The translations under genes were made by a program, and so were the position numbers. The notes beneath the pieces were generated by a model. It was not told the origin of the DNA and ran no database searches. It saw only the letters and a program-made list of their open reading frames with translations. A DNA stretch of 35,106 bases from Klebsiella pneumoniae (GTDB lineage: Bacteria > Myxococcota_A > UBA796 > SXON01): contig CAMAXZ010000043.1 of the NCBI GenBank assembly GCA_945862325.1, positions 1 through 35,106 of the forward strand. The letters run 5' to 3'. This document shows positions 24,422 to 34,554 of the stretch, one piece after another. Position 1 is the first letter of the stretch, and every line of letters starts with the position of its first letter.

Positions 24422-24435
<14 letters not shown>
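23710..24435 (+). CDS. Metallo-beta-lactamase-fold hydrolase, LACTB2-like
   Basis: A 241-aa protein with the metal motif THHHPDHIGG (53-62), the later WTPGHADGH, the metal-bridging region VVGDMLAG and the LLPAHGPP motif. The C-terminal ~70 residues (RTAQVRAALGRGARTPEEVA and onward) look like the winged-helix tail of LACTB2-type enzymes, which act on RNA or small esters. ATG 23710 gives the expected N-terminus; the frame upstream overlaps the divergent EF-hand gene and is not coding. The 3' end overlaps the next gene by 14 nt. It is first in a three-gene operon with bioD. The substrate is unknown. Confidence 0.85.
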
Positions 24436-25491
<1,056 letters not shown>

Positions 25492-25507
25492 CCGCGGCCG
25501 CGGGGCG

Positions 25508-26977
<1,470 letters not shown>

Positions 26978-27044
26978 GCCTCTGAGTTGCCACAAGATCG
27001 GCCGGCGCGCCACACCCACGGCGGCCCGTCACGCAAAGTTCGTG

Positions 27045-27665
27045 TCACGCGCCGCGCGACACGCGGGTCAGCGCCTGGTGCACCGCGCGCACATACGGCT
27101 CGAGCAACGCGGCGTCGCCTTCGATCGCCACGCGCACGACGGGGCCGAGCGGGCGCCCCGAGGGGTCGAATTCGACGCGGCACCCGGCGAGCTCGGCGTA
27201 GCGGTGAAGCCCGGCGACCAGCGCGTCGCCGATCGCGGGGGATCCGGCGTCGGCCATTGCCGCGGCGGTCAGGAGCGCGTGGCCCCTCTCCGAGAGCAGC
27301 GCGGCGCGGCGTTCGGTGACCGCGCGGGAGACCGCGTCGTAGAGTGCCTTCAGCTTGAAGGGCTTGAAGAGCAGCGCCGACGCCCCGGACTCGAGCGCGG
27401 CGACCGCCTGGTCCACCGTGGCGCGACCGGTGGTCACCACCACGGGCGTCGGCGTGGCGGCGCGCTGCGCGGCGACGATGATGTCGCGCCCCTCGCCGTC
27501 CGGCAGGCCCAGATCGCACACCAGGACGTCGAACATCGTGGTGCGGAGCGCCTCTCGCGCCGACGCCGCGTCCGCGACCGAAGACACGGTCACGCCGCGC
27601 CCGGTGAGGTACCCCTCGAGCAGCTCGACGATCGCGGCGTCATCATCGACGATCAAGGCGCGCAA
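27045..27665 (-). CDS. Response regulator with uncharacterised C-terminal domain
   Basis: A 206-aa protein. Residues 1-~120 form a receiver domain: acidic D7-D9, phosphoacceptor D51 in VCDLGLPDGEG, T79 in VVVTTG and K101 in LLFKPFKLK. The last ~85 residues (RAALLSERGHALLTAAAMAD onward) are not a recognisable DNA-binding or enzymatic output domain; they contain EFDPSGRPLGPVVRVAIEGD and may be a small ligand or protein-binding domain. TTG 27665 is chosen as start because it gives the exact receiver N-terminus and has GGAG 9 nt upstream. No histidine kinase is adjacent, so the partner is unknown. The gene is divergent from the MXAN_5187-like gene (84-bp gap). Confidence 0.82.
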   Translation of the reverse strand: MRALIVDDDAAIVELLEGYLTGRGVTVSSVADAASAREALRTTMFDVLVCDLGLPDGEGRDIIVAAQRAATPTPVVVTTGRATVDQAVAALESGASALLFKPFKLKALYDAVSRAVTERRAALLSERGHALLTAAAMADAGSPAIGDALVAGLHRYAELAGCRVEFDPSGRPLGPVVRVAIEGDAALLEPYVRAVHQALTRVSRGA

Positions 27666-27749
27666 GGTGGTGCACTCCGTCCGCGGGCGCGTATCCCGGC
27701 CGCGTGCGCCGGTCCTCGGGTGGTAGAGTCCGACGGGAATCGAGGACCG

Positions 27750-28424
27750 ATGGCGCGCATCGACAAGCTGGATCGAGGCATCTCCGGGCGGCTCGACGAG
27801 CTCGAGCAGCGCATGTTCGTGCTCAAGATCGACTACGAGAAGTACTTCTCGGGCATCGACAAGGTCGAGCCGCTCCGGGAGCGGGAGGACCTGAAGCGGC
27901 TCGTACGCGACCTCATCGAGGAGCAGATCAAGAACAGCACGCAGCGGTTCCGCTTCCAGACGCTCCGCTCCAGGTTCTCCAGCTTGGAGCTCTACTGGAC
28001 CCGCAACCTCGTGATGTTCGAGCGCGGCACGCACCCGAAGATGCGCTTCAAGGCCGACGCGCGTGACCGGTCGGCCGCGGAGCGCGCGGCGGCCGTGGCG
28101 GCGGCGGCGGCGAACGGGGCCAGCGCGCCGCCCCCGGAGCACTCCCTCGGCGCCGAGCAGCAGGCGGTCCTCGAGGCGCGCCACGCGGCGATGGAGCGCG
28201 AAGAGCGCGCCTTCAAGCTCGTCTACGACAAGTACATGGAAGCCCGCGCCAAGTGCGGGCAGTCCACCGACCTCGGCTTCGACGCCGTGCGCGACGCCCT
28301 GCGCAAGCAGGTGCGCCAGATCAAGAGCGCCTACGCCTGCGACACGGTGAAGTTCCGCATCGTGGTGGAGGAAGGCAAGGCCAAGGTCAAGGCCCTCCCC
28401 CAGGGCGGGACGGCCCCGGGTTAG
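27750..28424 (+). CDS. MXAN_5187-like conserved myxobacterial protein
   Basis: A 224-aa soluble protein. The N-terminal half is a charged helical region (ISGRLDELEQRMFVLKIDYE, then YFSGIDKVEPLREREDLKRL) followed by QRFRFQTLRSRFSSLELYW. An Ala-rich spacer (~110-130) leads to a C-terminal domain with FKLVYDKYMEARAKCGQSTD and VKFRIVVEEGKAKVKALP. I recall this C-terminal pattern from the MXAN_5187 family of Myxococcota; its function is not known. A GGTAGAGT box (27723-27730) 20 nt before the ATG may be a promoter element. It starts a three-gene run with a small membrane protein and a cyclic-nucleotide-binding protein. Confidence 0.75.
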   Translation: MARIDKLDRGISGRLDELEQRMFVLKIDYEKYFSGIDKVEPLREREDLKRLVRDLIEEQIKNSTQRFRFQTLRSRFSSLELYWTRNLVMFERGTHPKMRFKADARDRSAAERAAAVAAAAANGASAPPPEHSLGAEQQAVLEARHAAMEREERAFKLVYDKYMEARAKCGQSTDLGFDAVRDALRKQVRQIKSAYACDTVKFRIVVEEGKAKVKALPQGGTAPG

Positions 28425-28432
28425 TCCCGCGA

Positions 28433-28831
28433 ATGTTCGCAATCCTGCTCGTCAACACCGCGCTGGCGTCCCCCGCCGGCCTCGCCGTGGTGCCCTTCGG
28501 AGTGAGCGTGTACCTGCACGGGCGGCCGACGCGTGGGGTCGCCTACAGCGCCACGCAGGCGGTCGGCTTCGGGTTCGGCATCGCGGGGAGCGTGCTCGCC
28601 ACGCAGGCCCAGCTCGACAGCGACGAAGCCGGTTACCGCACGTGGCAGGGGCTCGCGGCGGCCGGGGTGAGCCTCGGCGTCGCGAGCTTCCTCGTCGCGG
28701 CCGTGGACACGTCGCGCCTGCACGAGCTCGAGCAGAAGCGGGCGTCGGTGCTCGATTGGGACGCGGATCGCAGCTGGGATGCGGCGCGCGCGCGAGTGGT
28801 CTCGGAGCATTCTTGGGGAGGTGAGCGATGA
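28433..28831 (+). CDS. Small exported or membrane protein, DUF5683-like in feel
   Basis: A 132-aa protein with signal-like MFAILLVNTALASPAGLAVV. Then comes VVPFGVSVYLHGRPTRGVAY, a Gly-rich hydrophobic stretch (ATQAVGFGFGIAGSVLATQA), a polar segment DSDEAGYRTWQG and a second hydrophobic helix (AAAGVSLGVASFLVAAVDT) before a charged tail. The PFG-x-YLH-R-P-x-RG-x-x-YSATQ pattern recalls small membrane proteins of the DUF5683 type, but this is not certain. It starts 9 nt after the previous stop and overlaps the next gene by ATGA, so the three genes form a unit. Confidence 0.6.
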   Translation: MFAILLVNTALASPAGLAVVPFGVSVYLHGRPTRGVAYSATQAVGFGFGIAGSVLATQAQLDSDEAGYRTWQGLAAAGVSLGVASFLVAAVDTSRLHELEQKRASVLDWDADRSWDAARARVVSEHSWGGER

Positions 28832-29814
28832 TCGACGTGAGGGAGCTCGAGCGGTTCGGCTTGTTCTCCGGCCTCTCGGAGGAGGCGCGCGCGGAGGCGC
28901 TCGCCGCATTTCGCGCGTACGAGCTCGGGGATGGCGAGATCCTGCTCGAAGAGGGCGAGAGCGACCGCGGGATGGTCATCATCCTCGACGGCGACGTCAG
29001 CGTCAGCCTCGCGGGGGTGGAGCTCGAGCGCCTCGGGGCCGGGGACACCGCGGGCGAGATGACGCTCTTCGGCACCTTCGACCGGCGCTCCGCCACGGTG
29101 ACGACGCTCGGCGGCGTGAAGCTGCTCGCCCTCGACGAGGCCGGCATCCGGTTCCTCCGCCGCCAGGAGAACCCCGTCGTGCGCGAGCTCGAGGTGCGCG
29201 TGCTGCGCATCATCGGGCGTCGTCTGCGCGACATGAACGCCCGCATCGGCCAATACGCCGACGGCGAGGTCGACGCGCCGCCGAGGCGCGGCTCGTTGTT
29301 CTCCCGCATCGCCAACGCCCTCGGCGTCAGCGGCGACCTTCCGTCCGAAGACCCACCGCCGGCCGTCGAGGTGCTCTCCCGCGCGCCGGGGTTCATGGGA
29401 CGTGAGCCCGCCGCGTTGGCCACGATCGCGTCTCGCCTCGAGATGGTCGTGGCGGCGAAGGGCGAGAACATCACGGAGGCCGGGCGCCGGGCAGAGGACG
29501 CGTTCATGGTGGCCGAAGGCCGCGTGGCCGTGCTCACGAACGTCGGCGGCGGCCGCGTGGAGCGTGTCGCGGTGCTCGGGCCGGGGCAGATGTTCGGGCA
29601 CCTCGCCCTCGCGGACGACCAGGGGCGCAGCGCCACCTGTCGCGCCCTCGATCCGACGTACCTGCTGCGCATCCCCGGTGCGCTGTACCGCACCTACGAA
29701 CGTGAGGACTCCGAGGAGGCCCGTGTGTTCCGCCGCGCGCTGATCGACGCGCTGTCGATTCAGCTCCGCCTCGCCAACGAGCACCTCGTCACGTTGACGA
29801 AGCGCGGCGCCTGA
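28828..29814 (+). CDS. Protein with two cyclic-nucleotide-binding domains, no output domain
   Basis: A 328-aa cytoplasmic protein. The first cNMP-binding-like domain (~8-135) has FGLFSGLSEEARAEALAAF, LEEGESDRGMVIILDGDVSV and GDTAGEMTLFGTFDRRSATV, the last resembling the phosphate-binding cassette GE...RSA. A linker (~145-185) precedes a second domain (~186-320) with DAFMVAEGRVAVLTNVGG and LGPGQMFGHLALADDQGRSA. No helix-turn-helix or kinase part is present, so it probably acts by protein-protein contact, or senses a nucleotide for a partner. Overlap with the upstream gene ties it to the MXAN_5187-like unit. Its last 26 bp overlap the convergent EamA gene. Confidence 0.83.
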   Translation: MIDVRELERFGLFSGLSEEARAEALAAFRAYELGDGEILLEEGESDRGMVIILDGDVSVSLAGVELERLGAGDTAGEMTLFGTFDRRSATVTTLGGVKLLALDEAGIRFLRRQENPVVRELEVRVLRIIGRRLRDMNARIGQYADGEVDAPPRRGSLFSRIANALGVSGDLPSEDPPPAVEVLSRAPGFMGREPAALATIASRLEMVVAAKGENITEAGRRAEDAFMVAEGRVAVLTNVGGGRVERVAVLGPGQMFGHLALADDQGRSATCRALDPTYLLRIPGALYRTYEREDSEEARVFRRALIDALSIQLRLANEHLVTLTKRGA

Positions 29815-30694
29815 GGTCCGAGGCGCTCACGAGCGGCATCGCGACGCCGCTGGCGAGGAGCACCGCCATCCCCGCCCGCGCGAACGTGTCGGGGGTGTCG
29901 CCGAGGAAGATCCACGCGGAGAGAGCGGTCAGCATGGGCGTGGCGGCCCCGACCGCGGCCATGGTCGACGCCGGTCCGATCGTGTACGCCTCGGTCATCT
30001 CGAGCTGCGCGAGGGTCGCGGTGACCCCGGCGCCCACGAGGAACGCCCACGTCAGCGGGTCTGTCGGCGGCGGGGCGCCCTCCACCACCGCGAGGCTGCC
30101 CGCGATGACCGTCGACACCACCGTGAAGTAGAAGACCACCACCCGCGCGGGGTTCGACGCCGATGCGCGCCGCAGGCTCACGTAGGCGCCCGCCGCGAGG
30201 AGCCCGCTGACGAGCCCGAGGACGCGGCCGACCCCGAGCCCCTCGTCGGGCCGCGGGTGCGCCAGCATCCCCGCGCCGACGACCGAGCCGACGATGGCGA
30301 GCCACGTCCACGCCGGCGTGCGCTCGCCGAGCACGAGCGGCGCCAGGGCGGCCACCCAGACCGCGCTGGTCTGGTTCAAGAACGCGGCCTCCCCCGCGCT
30401 CGTGAGGTGGATCGCGGCGAAGTAGCACAAGAGCGCCGTGGCGCCGAAAAACGCGCGGCCCCAGAGGGCTCGGCGACCGTCGCCGAAGAGACCGCGCACG
30501 TCCCCTCGGGCGAGGACCACGAGCGCCCCGAGGTTCACCAGCGCGCGCACGGTGCTCGTCAGGTTCGCGGAGAGCTCGGGCGACCGCCGGTGCGCCGCCG
30601 CCACGAAGGTCGCCATGGCCGCGAAGAGCAAGGAGCTCACGAGCATATGGCCGACCGCGGCGTACGGACCGCGCGCGGCCGGGGGAGCGGTCAA
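29789..30694 (-). CDS. EamA/DMT-family transporter
   Basis: A 301-aa integral membrane protein with about ten transmembrane helices in two repeats of ~145 residues, each typical of EamA drug/metabolite transporters. Examples are ALLCYFAAIHLTSAGEAAFL with NQTSAVWVAALAPLVLGERT in repeat 1, and ATLAQLEMTEAYTIGPASTM with ATPMLTALSAWIFLGDTPD in repeat 2. It probably exports a small metabolite; the substrate is unknown. TTG 30694 directly follows the topA stop and fits a full first helix. ATG 30646 would start inside that helix and is less likely. Probably co-transcribed with topA. Confidence 0.85.
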   Translation of the reverse strand: MTAPPAARGPYAAVGHMLVSSLLFAAMATFVAAAHRRSPELSANLTSTVRALVNLGALVVLARGDVRGLFGDGRRALWGRAFFGATALLCYFAAIHLTSAGEAAFLNQTSAVWVAALAPLVLGERTPAWTWLAIVGSVVGAGMLAHPRPDEGLGVGRVLGLVSGLLAAGAYVSLRRASASNPARVVVFYFTVVSTVIAGSLAVVEGAPPPTDPLTWAFLVGAGVTATLAQLEMTEAYTIGPASTMAAVGAATPMLTALSAWIFLGDTPDTFARAGMAVLLASGVAMPLVSASDLRRRASST

Positions 30695-33595
30695 TCAGCG
30701 CCCGGGCTTGCGGCGAGGAGGCGGCGCGGGCGGCGGGTCCTGCGGGGCGTGGATCTGCACCGTCGGGGGCTTCCCGGCGGAGATCGTCGTCACCTGGGTG
30801 GGCGTCGGCGGCTTCTTCGCGGGCGGGGCCTTCGCGGGCGGGGCCTTCGACGCCGTGGACTTCGCGCCCCTCGGCGCGCTCGCCTTCCCCGCCGTTGCCT
30901 TCGCCGCGGGGGTCTTCGCCGCGGGGGTCTTCGCCGCGGGGGTCTTCGCCGCGGGGGTCTTCGCCGCGGCCTTCGGCGCGGCCGTGCCGGCGGTCGACCC
31001 GGCGTCGGAGGACGCTTGCTTGGGCCGCCGCGCGCCCTTCCCGAAGCGGCCGCGCGCGGGTGGTCCGGCGGCGCGCTTCGTGGCGAGCAGCTCGACGGCG
31101 TGCGCGGGGCTCATCCCCTCGGGGTCGGTGCCCCGGGGAAGGGTGGCGTTCGTCGTGCCGTCGGTGATGTACGGGCCGAATCGGCCGCTCATCAGCTTGA
31201 TGACGCCGCCGGTCACCGGGTCGTTGCCGAACTCCTTGAGCGGGGCGACCGGCGCGCGCCGCGCGGCCCCGCGGCGAGACGGCGGCGCGGCCAGGAGGGT
31301 GAGGGCCTGGGCGACGGTGAGCGTCAGCGGCGACAGGTCCGCGGGGATCGAGCGGCTCTCCTTGCCGCGGCGCACGAAGGGGCCGTAGCGGCCGTTGTTC
31401 ACCGTGATCGGCTCGTCGCCGTCGTCGGTGGCCAGGGTGCGCGGGAACGACAGCAGGCCGATGGCGGTCGGGAGGTCGACGGAGTCGAGCTTCATCCCCG
31501 GCAACAGGGACGCGCGCGGCGGCTTCTCCTCGCCGACCTGCTCGCCGAGCTGCACGTACGGGCCGAAGCGCCCGTTCATGGCGTACACGGAGACGCCCTC
31601 GGGCGTCTGGCCGATCACCCGCGGGCCAGCGGCCTTCTCCGCGAGTCGGGCCGCGGCCCACTCGGGCGTGACCTCGTCCGGCGCGATGTCGTCCGGCACG
31701 TTCGCGGTCAGCTCGCCGGCGGACAGGTACGGCCCGTTGCGCCCGACGCGCACGACGATCTCCATGCCTTCGTGCGTCCCGATGCGGATCGAGCAGATCG
31801 CCCGTGGATCCGCCACTTTTTCGGCCTGGTCGATGCGGCTCTCGAGGCCCGTCGGGCCGCGGTAGAACGCGCGCAGCGAGTCGCGCCAGTCGCGCTCGCC
31901 GACGGCCACCCGGTCGAGATCTTCTTCCATCCGCGCCGTGAAGTCGTAGTCGACGAAGTCGGCGAGGTGGCGCTCCATCAGCTCGGTGACGGCGAACGCC
32001 GTGAACGTCGGCACGAGCGCGTTGCCGCGCTTGAAGACGTAGTTCCTGGCGAGGATCGTCTCGATGATCGCGGCGTAGGTGCTCGGCCGGCCGATGCCGC
32101 GCTGCTCGAGCTCCTTGACGAGGGTGGCTTCGGTGAGGCGCGCCGGCGGCTGGGTCGTGTGGCCCTTCGCGACGAGGCCCTGGGTCCGCACCGCCTCGCT
32201 CAGGGTGAGGGCGGGCAGCAGGCGCTCGGCCTGGGCCACCTCGGCGTCCGGGTCGTCGCTGCCCTCGACGTAGGCGAGGCGGAAACCCGCGAAGGTGATG
32301 GTCTTTCCGGAGGCCGAGAACCGCGTGTCGCTCACGCCCACGATGACGGAAGTGAGCTCGCCGCGGGCGTCGGCCATCTGGCAGGCCACGGTGCGCTTCC
32401 AGATGAGCTCGTAGAGCTTCGCCTCGTCGCCACCGAGCTCGCGGTGCGCGTCTTCGATCGGGCGGAACTCGGCGCCGGCGGGGCGGATGGCCTCGTGCGC
32501 CTCCTGCGCGCCCTTGCTGCGGTTCGCGTAGCGGCGGGGCTGGGCAGGTACGAACGTGGGCCCGTACTTCTGGGCGATCAAGCCGCGCGCGGCGTCCAGC
32601 GCCTGGTCGGACAGCGTCACCGAGTCGGTGCGCATGTAGGTGATCCAACCGTTCTCGTAGAGCCGCTGCGCGACGCGCATCGTGCGGTCGGCGCTCCATC
32701 GCAGCTTGCGGTTGGCCTCCTGTTGGAGCGTGGACGTGGTGAACGGGGCCGACGGCGAGTCCTTGTAGGGGCGCGCGTCGACCTTGAGGATCGTGCCGGG
32801 CGCCTCGGCGAGCCGCGCGACGAGCGCCTTCGCGGCGGCCTCGTCCAGGCAGACGAGGTCGGTCTTGGTCAGGGTGCCCGTGAGCTCGTCGAAGTCCTTT
32901 CCGGTGGCGACACGCTTGCCCGCGACCTCGACGAGCGTGGCCTGGAAGCTCCCGTTGGTGGCGTCGAACGTGGCCTCGGTGCTCCACCACTGCGCGGACA
33001 CGAAGCGGCGCCGCGCGCGCTCCCGGTCGACGATGAGCCGAACCGCGACCGACTGCACGCGGCCGGCCGACAACCCAGGGCGGACCTTCTTCCAGACCAG
33101 CGGGCTCACGCTGAAGCCGTACAGACGATCGACGATGCGGCGGGCTTCCTGAGCGTGCACCATGTCCGCGTCGATCGCGCGCGGGTTGGCGAGCGCCTTC
33201 TGGATGGCCTGCGGGGTGATCTCGTGGAAGACGAGGCGGCGAACCGGCACCTTCGGCTTCAGCACCTCGTGGAGGTGCCAGGAGATGCTCTCTCCTTCGC
33301 GATCTTCGTCTGTCGCCAGCAGGACTTCGCTCGCCTCGCGGAGGAGCGCCCGGAGCTTCGCGACCTGCTCCTTCTTTCGGGCGGGAATGACGTAGTGAGG
33401 CTCGAAGTCGCCGTCGACCTTGACGCCGAGCTTCGTCCAGCCTTGCGCCCGCGCTTCTTCGGTCACCTCGGCCGCGCTCTCGGGCAGGTCGCGCACGTGT
33501 CCCACGCTCGCTTCCACGAGGTAGGCGTCGCCGAGGTACTTCTGGATCGTGTTCCGCTTGGTGGGCGACTCGACGATGACGAGAGGCTTGGACAT
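30695..33595 (-). CDS. topA: DNA topoisomerase I
   Basis: A 966-aa type IA topoisomerase that relaxes negative supercoils. The Toprim domain shows IVESPTK (7-13) and the acidic triad region TDEDREGE (95-102). The catalytic tyrosine is Y320 in WITYMRTDS. RQGIGRPSTYA-type ERGIGRPSTYAAIIETILAR is present. Instead of the Cys4 zinc fingers of the E. coli enzyme, the C-terminal part has several repeats of the NGRYGPFVRRGKE / SGRFGPYITDGT kind. The last ~100 residues are a Lys/Ala/Pro tail with four AKTPA-type repeats (15-bp DNA repeat at 30901-30960), like histone-H1-type tails. ATG 33595 is clear. It is divergent from the Xer recombinase (66-bp gap). Confidence 0.95.
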   Translation of the reverse strand: MSKPLVIVESPTKRNTIQKYLGDAYLVEASVGHVRDLPESAAEVTEEARAQGWTKLGVKVDGDFEPHYVIPARKKEQVAKLRALLREASEVLLATDEDREGESISWHLHEVLKPKVPVRRLVFHEITPQAIQKALANPRAIDADMVHAQEARRIVDRLYGFSVSPLVWKKVRPGLSAGRVQSVAVRLIVDRERARRRFVSAQWWSTEATFDATNGSFQATLVEVAGKRVATGKDFDELTGTLTKTDLVCLDEAAAKALVARLAEAPGTILKVDARPYKDSPSAPFTTSTLQQEANRKLRWSADRTMRVAQRLYENGWITYMRTDSVTLSDQALDAARGLIAQKYGPTFVPAQPRRYANRSKGAQEAHEAIRPAGAEFRPIEDAHRELGGDEAKLYELIWKRTVACQMADARGELTSVIVGVSDTRFSASGKTITFAGFRLAYVEGSDDPDAEVAQAERLLPALTLSEAVRTQGLVAKGHTTQPPARLTEATLVKELEQRGIGRPSTYAAIIETILARNYVFKRGNALVPTFTAFAVTELMERHLADFVDYDFTARMEEDLDRVAVGERDWRDSLRAFYRGPTGLESRIDQAEKVADPRAICSIRIGTHEGMEIVVRVGRNGPYLSAGELTANVPDDIAPDEVTPEWAAARLAEKAAGPRVIGQTPEGVSVYAMNGRFGPYVQLGEQVGEEKPPRASLLPGMKLDSVDLPTAIGLLSFPRTLATDDGDEPITVNNGRYGPFVRRGKESRSIPADLSPLTLTVAQALTLLAAPPSRRGAARRAPVAPLKEFGNDPVTGGVIKLMSGRFGPYITDGTTNATLPRGTDPEGMSPAHAVELLATKRAAGPPARGRFGKGARRPKQASSDAGSTAGTAAPKAAAKTPAAKTPAAKTPAAKTPAAKATAGKASAPRGAKSTASKAPPAKAPPAKKPPTPTQVTTISAGKPPTVQIHAPQDPPPAPPPRRKPGR
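30901..30960. repeat. Four exact 15-bp tandem repeats in the topA tail
   Basis: Four identical copies of TCGCCGCGGGGGTCT, with partly degenerate units on both sides. They encode the A-A-K-T-P repeats of the topoisomerase tail on the minus strand. Identity at the DNA level suggests recent expansion and likely length variation among relatives. Confidence 0.9.
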
Positions 33596-33661
33596 TGCGG
33601 CACCCGGGGGGCGGAGGGGCTATCGGGCCGAGCGCCCCCGGCGCAAATCGGAGCCCGCCTC

Positions 33662-34543
33662 ATGAGCGACCGGAGCGAGGCGGATCGGGTGAGCGGGTTC
33701 GAGTCGTGGCTGCGCGGCGAGCGCGCCGCGTCTCCGCACACCCAGCGGGCCTACGTGGCCGATGTTCGCAGCTTTCAGGCGCACTTCGGCGGCCGCGACC
33801 TGGTCACGGCGACCCCGCGCGACCTACGCGCGTGGCTCGCCACCTTCGACGGCGCAACCTCGAGCACGGGGCGGCGCGTCGCGAGTCTGCGCACGTTCTT
33901 CCGGTGGGCGGCGCGCGAGGGGCTCGTTGCAGAGAACCCCGCGGAGCGGCTTCGTACGCCGAAGATCGCCCGCCCTCTCCCGGACGTCCTTCAGGTGGAC
34001 GAGCTGACCCCGCTGGTGGAGGCGCCGAGCGGAGACACGCCGGAGCGGCAGCTCCGCAACCGCGCCTTGCTCGAGGTCGCGTACGGCGGCGGGCTCCGGG
34101 TGAGCGAGTTGTCAGCGTTGAACGTGGAGGACCTGTCGCTCGACGAGGGGCTCTTGCGGGTGCGTGCGGGAAAGGGAAGAAAAGATCGCATCGCGCCGAT
34201 CGGACCGCCCGCGATCGACGCCCTGCGGGCGCTGCTCGGCGGCCGTCGCCACGGGCCGGTCTTCTCCAACGGTCGCGGCGGGCGGCTCGGGGTTCGCGCC
34301 ATCTTCACCGTTGTGCGAAATACTGGGATGAAGCATGGTCATCCGGAGGCGCACCCCCATGCGCTGCGTCACAGCTTCGCCACCCACCTGCTGCAGGGCG
34401 GCGCGGACGTGCGGGCGATCCAGGAGATGCTCGGCCACGCATCCCTGGCGACCACGCAGCGCTACGCGCAGGTGGACCCGGAGACCCTGCGCTCCGCCTA
34501 CGTGAAGAACCACCCGCGGGCGCGCAAGCTGGGTCCGCGCTAG
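33662..34543 (+). CDS. Tyrosine recombinase of the XerC/XerD type
   Basis: A 293-aa site-specific recombinase. The N-terminal SAM-like core-binding domain (~10-95) has SPHTQRAYVADVRSFQAHFG and RRVASLRTFFRWAAREGLV. The catalytic domain carries R146 (GGLRVSEL), K171 (GKGRKDR), H233 and R236 (HPHALRH), H259 (MLGHASLATTQ) and nucleophile Y268 (TTQRYAQV). Length and motifs fit the chromosomal XerC/D group that resolves chromosome dimers at dif, rather than a phage integrase; whether it is C or D cannot be decided here. ATG 33662 follows GGAG at about 9 nt. No dif-like site was recognised in the window. Confidence 0.9.
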   Translation: MSDRSEADRVSGFESWLRGERAASPHTQRAYVADVRSFQAHFGGRDLVTATPRDLRAWLATFDGATSSTGRRVASLRTFFRWAAREGLVAENPAERLRTPKIARPLPDVLQVDELTPLVEAPSGDTPERQLRNRALLEVAYGGGLRVSELSALNVEDLSLDEGLLRVRAGKGRKDRIAPIGPPAIDALRALLGGRRHGPVFSNGRGGRLGVRAIFTVVRNTGMKHGHPEAHPHALRHSFATHLLQGGADVRAIQEMLGHASLATTQRYAQVDPETLRSAYVKNHPRARKLGPR

Positions 34544-34554
34544 ATCGCCTCCCG

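Noticed and set aside
25492..25503. CCGCGGCCGCGG palindrome between bioD and the lipoprotein gene as a bidirectional terminator
   Set aside because: It has no loop and no T-run on either side. It is a self-complementary GC block too short to support the call.
30901..30960. Four 15-bp repeats as a possible CRISPR-like array
   Set aside because: The copies are directly adjacent without spacers and lie in frame in the topA tail.
30257..34543. A 1428-codon plus-strand open frame ending in the recombinase
   Set aside because: It runs antisense through topA. Only the final part from ATG 33662 is coding, as shown by the tyrosine-recombinase motifs.
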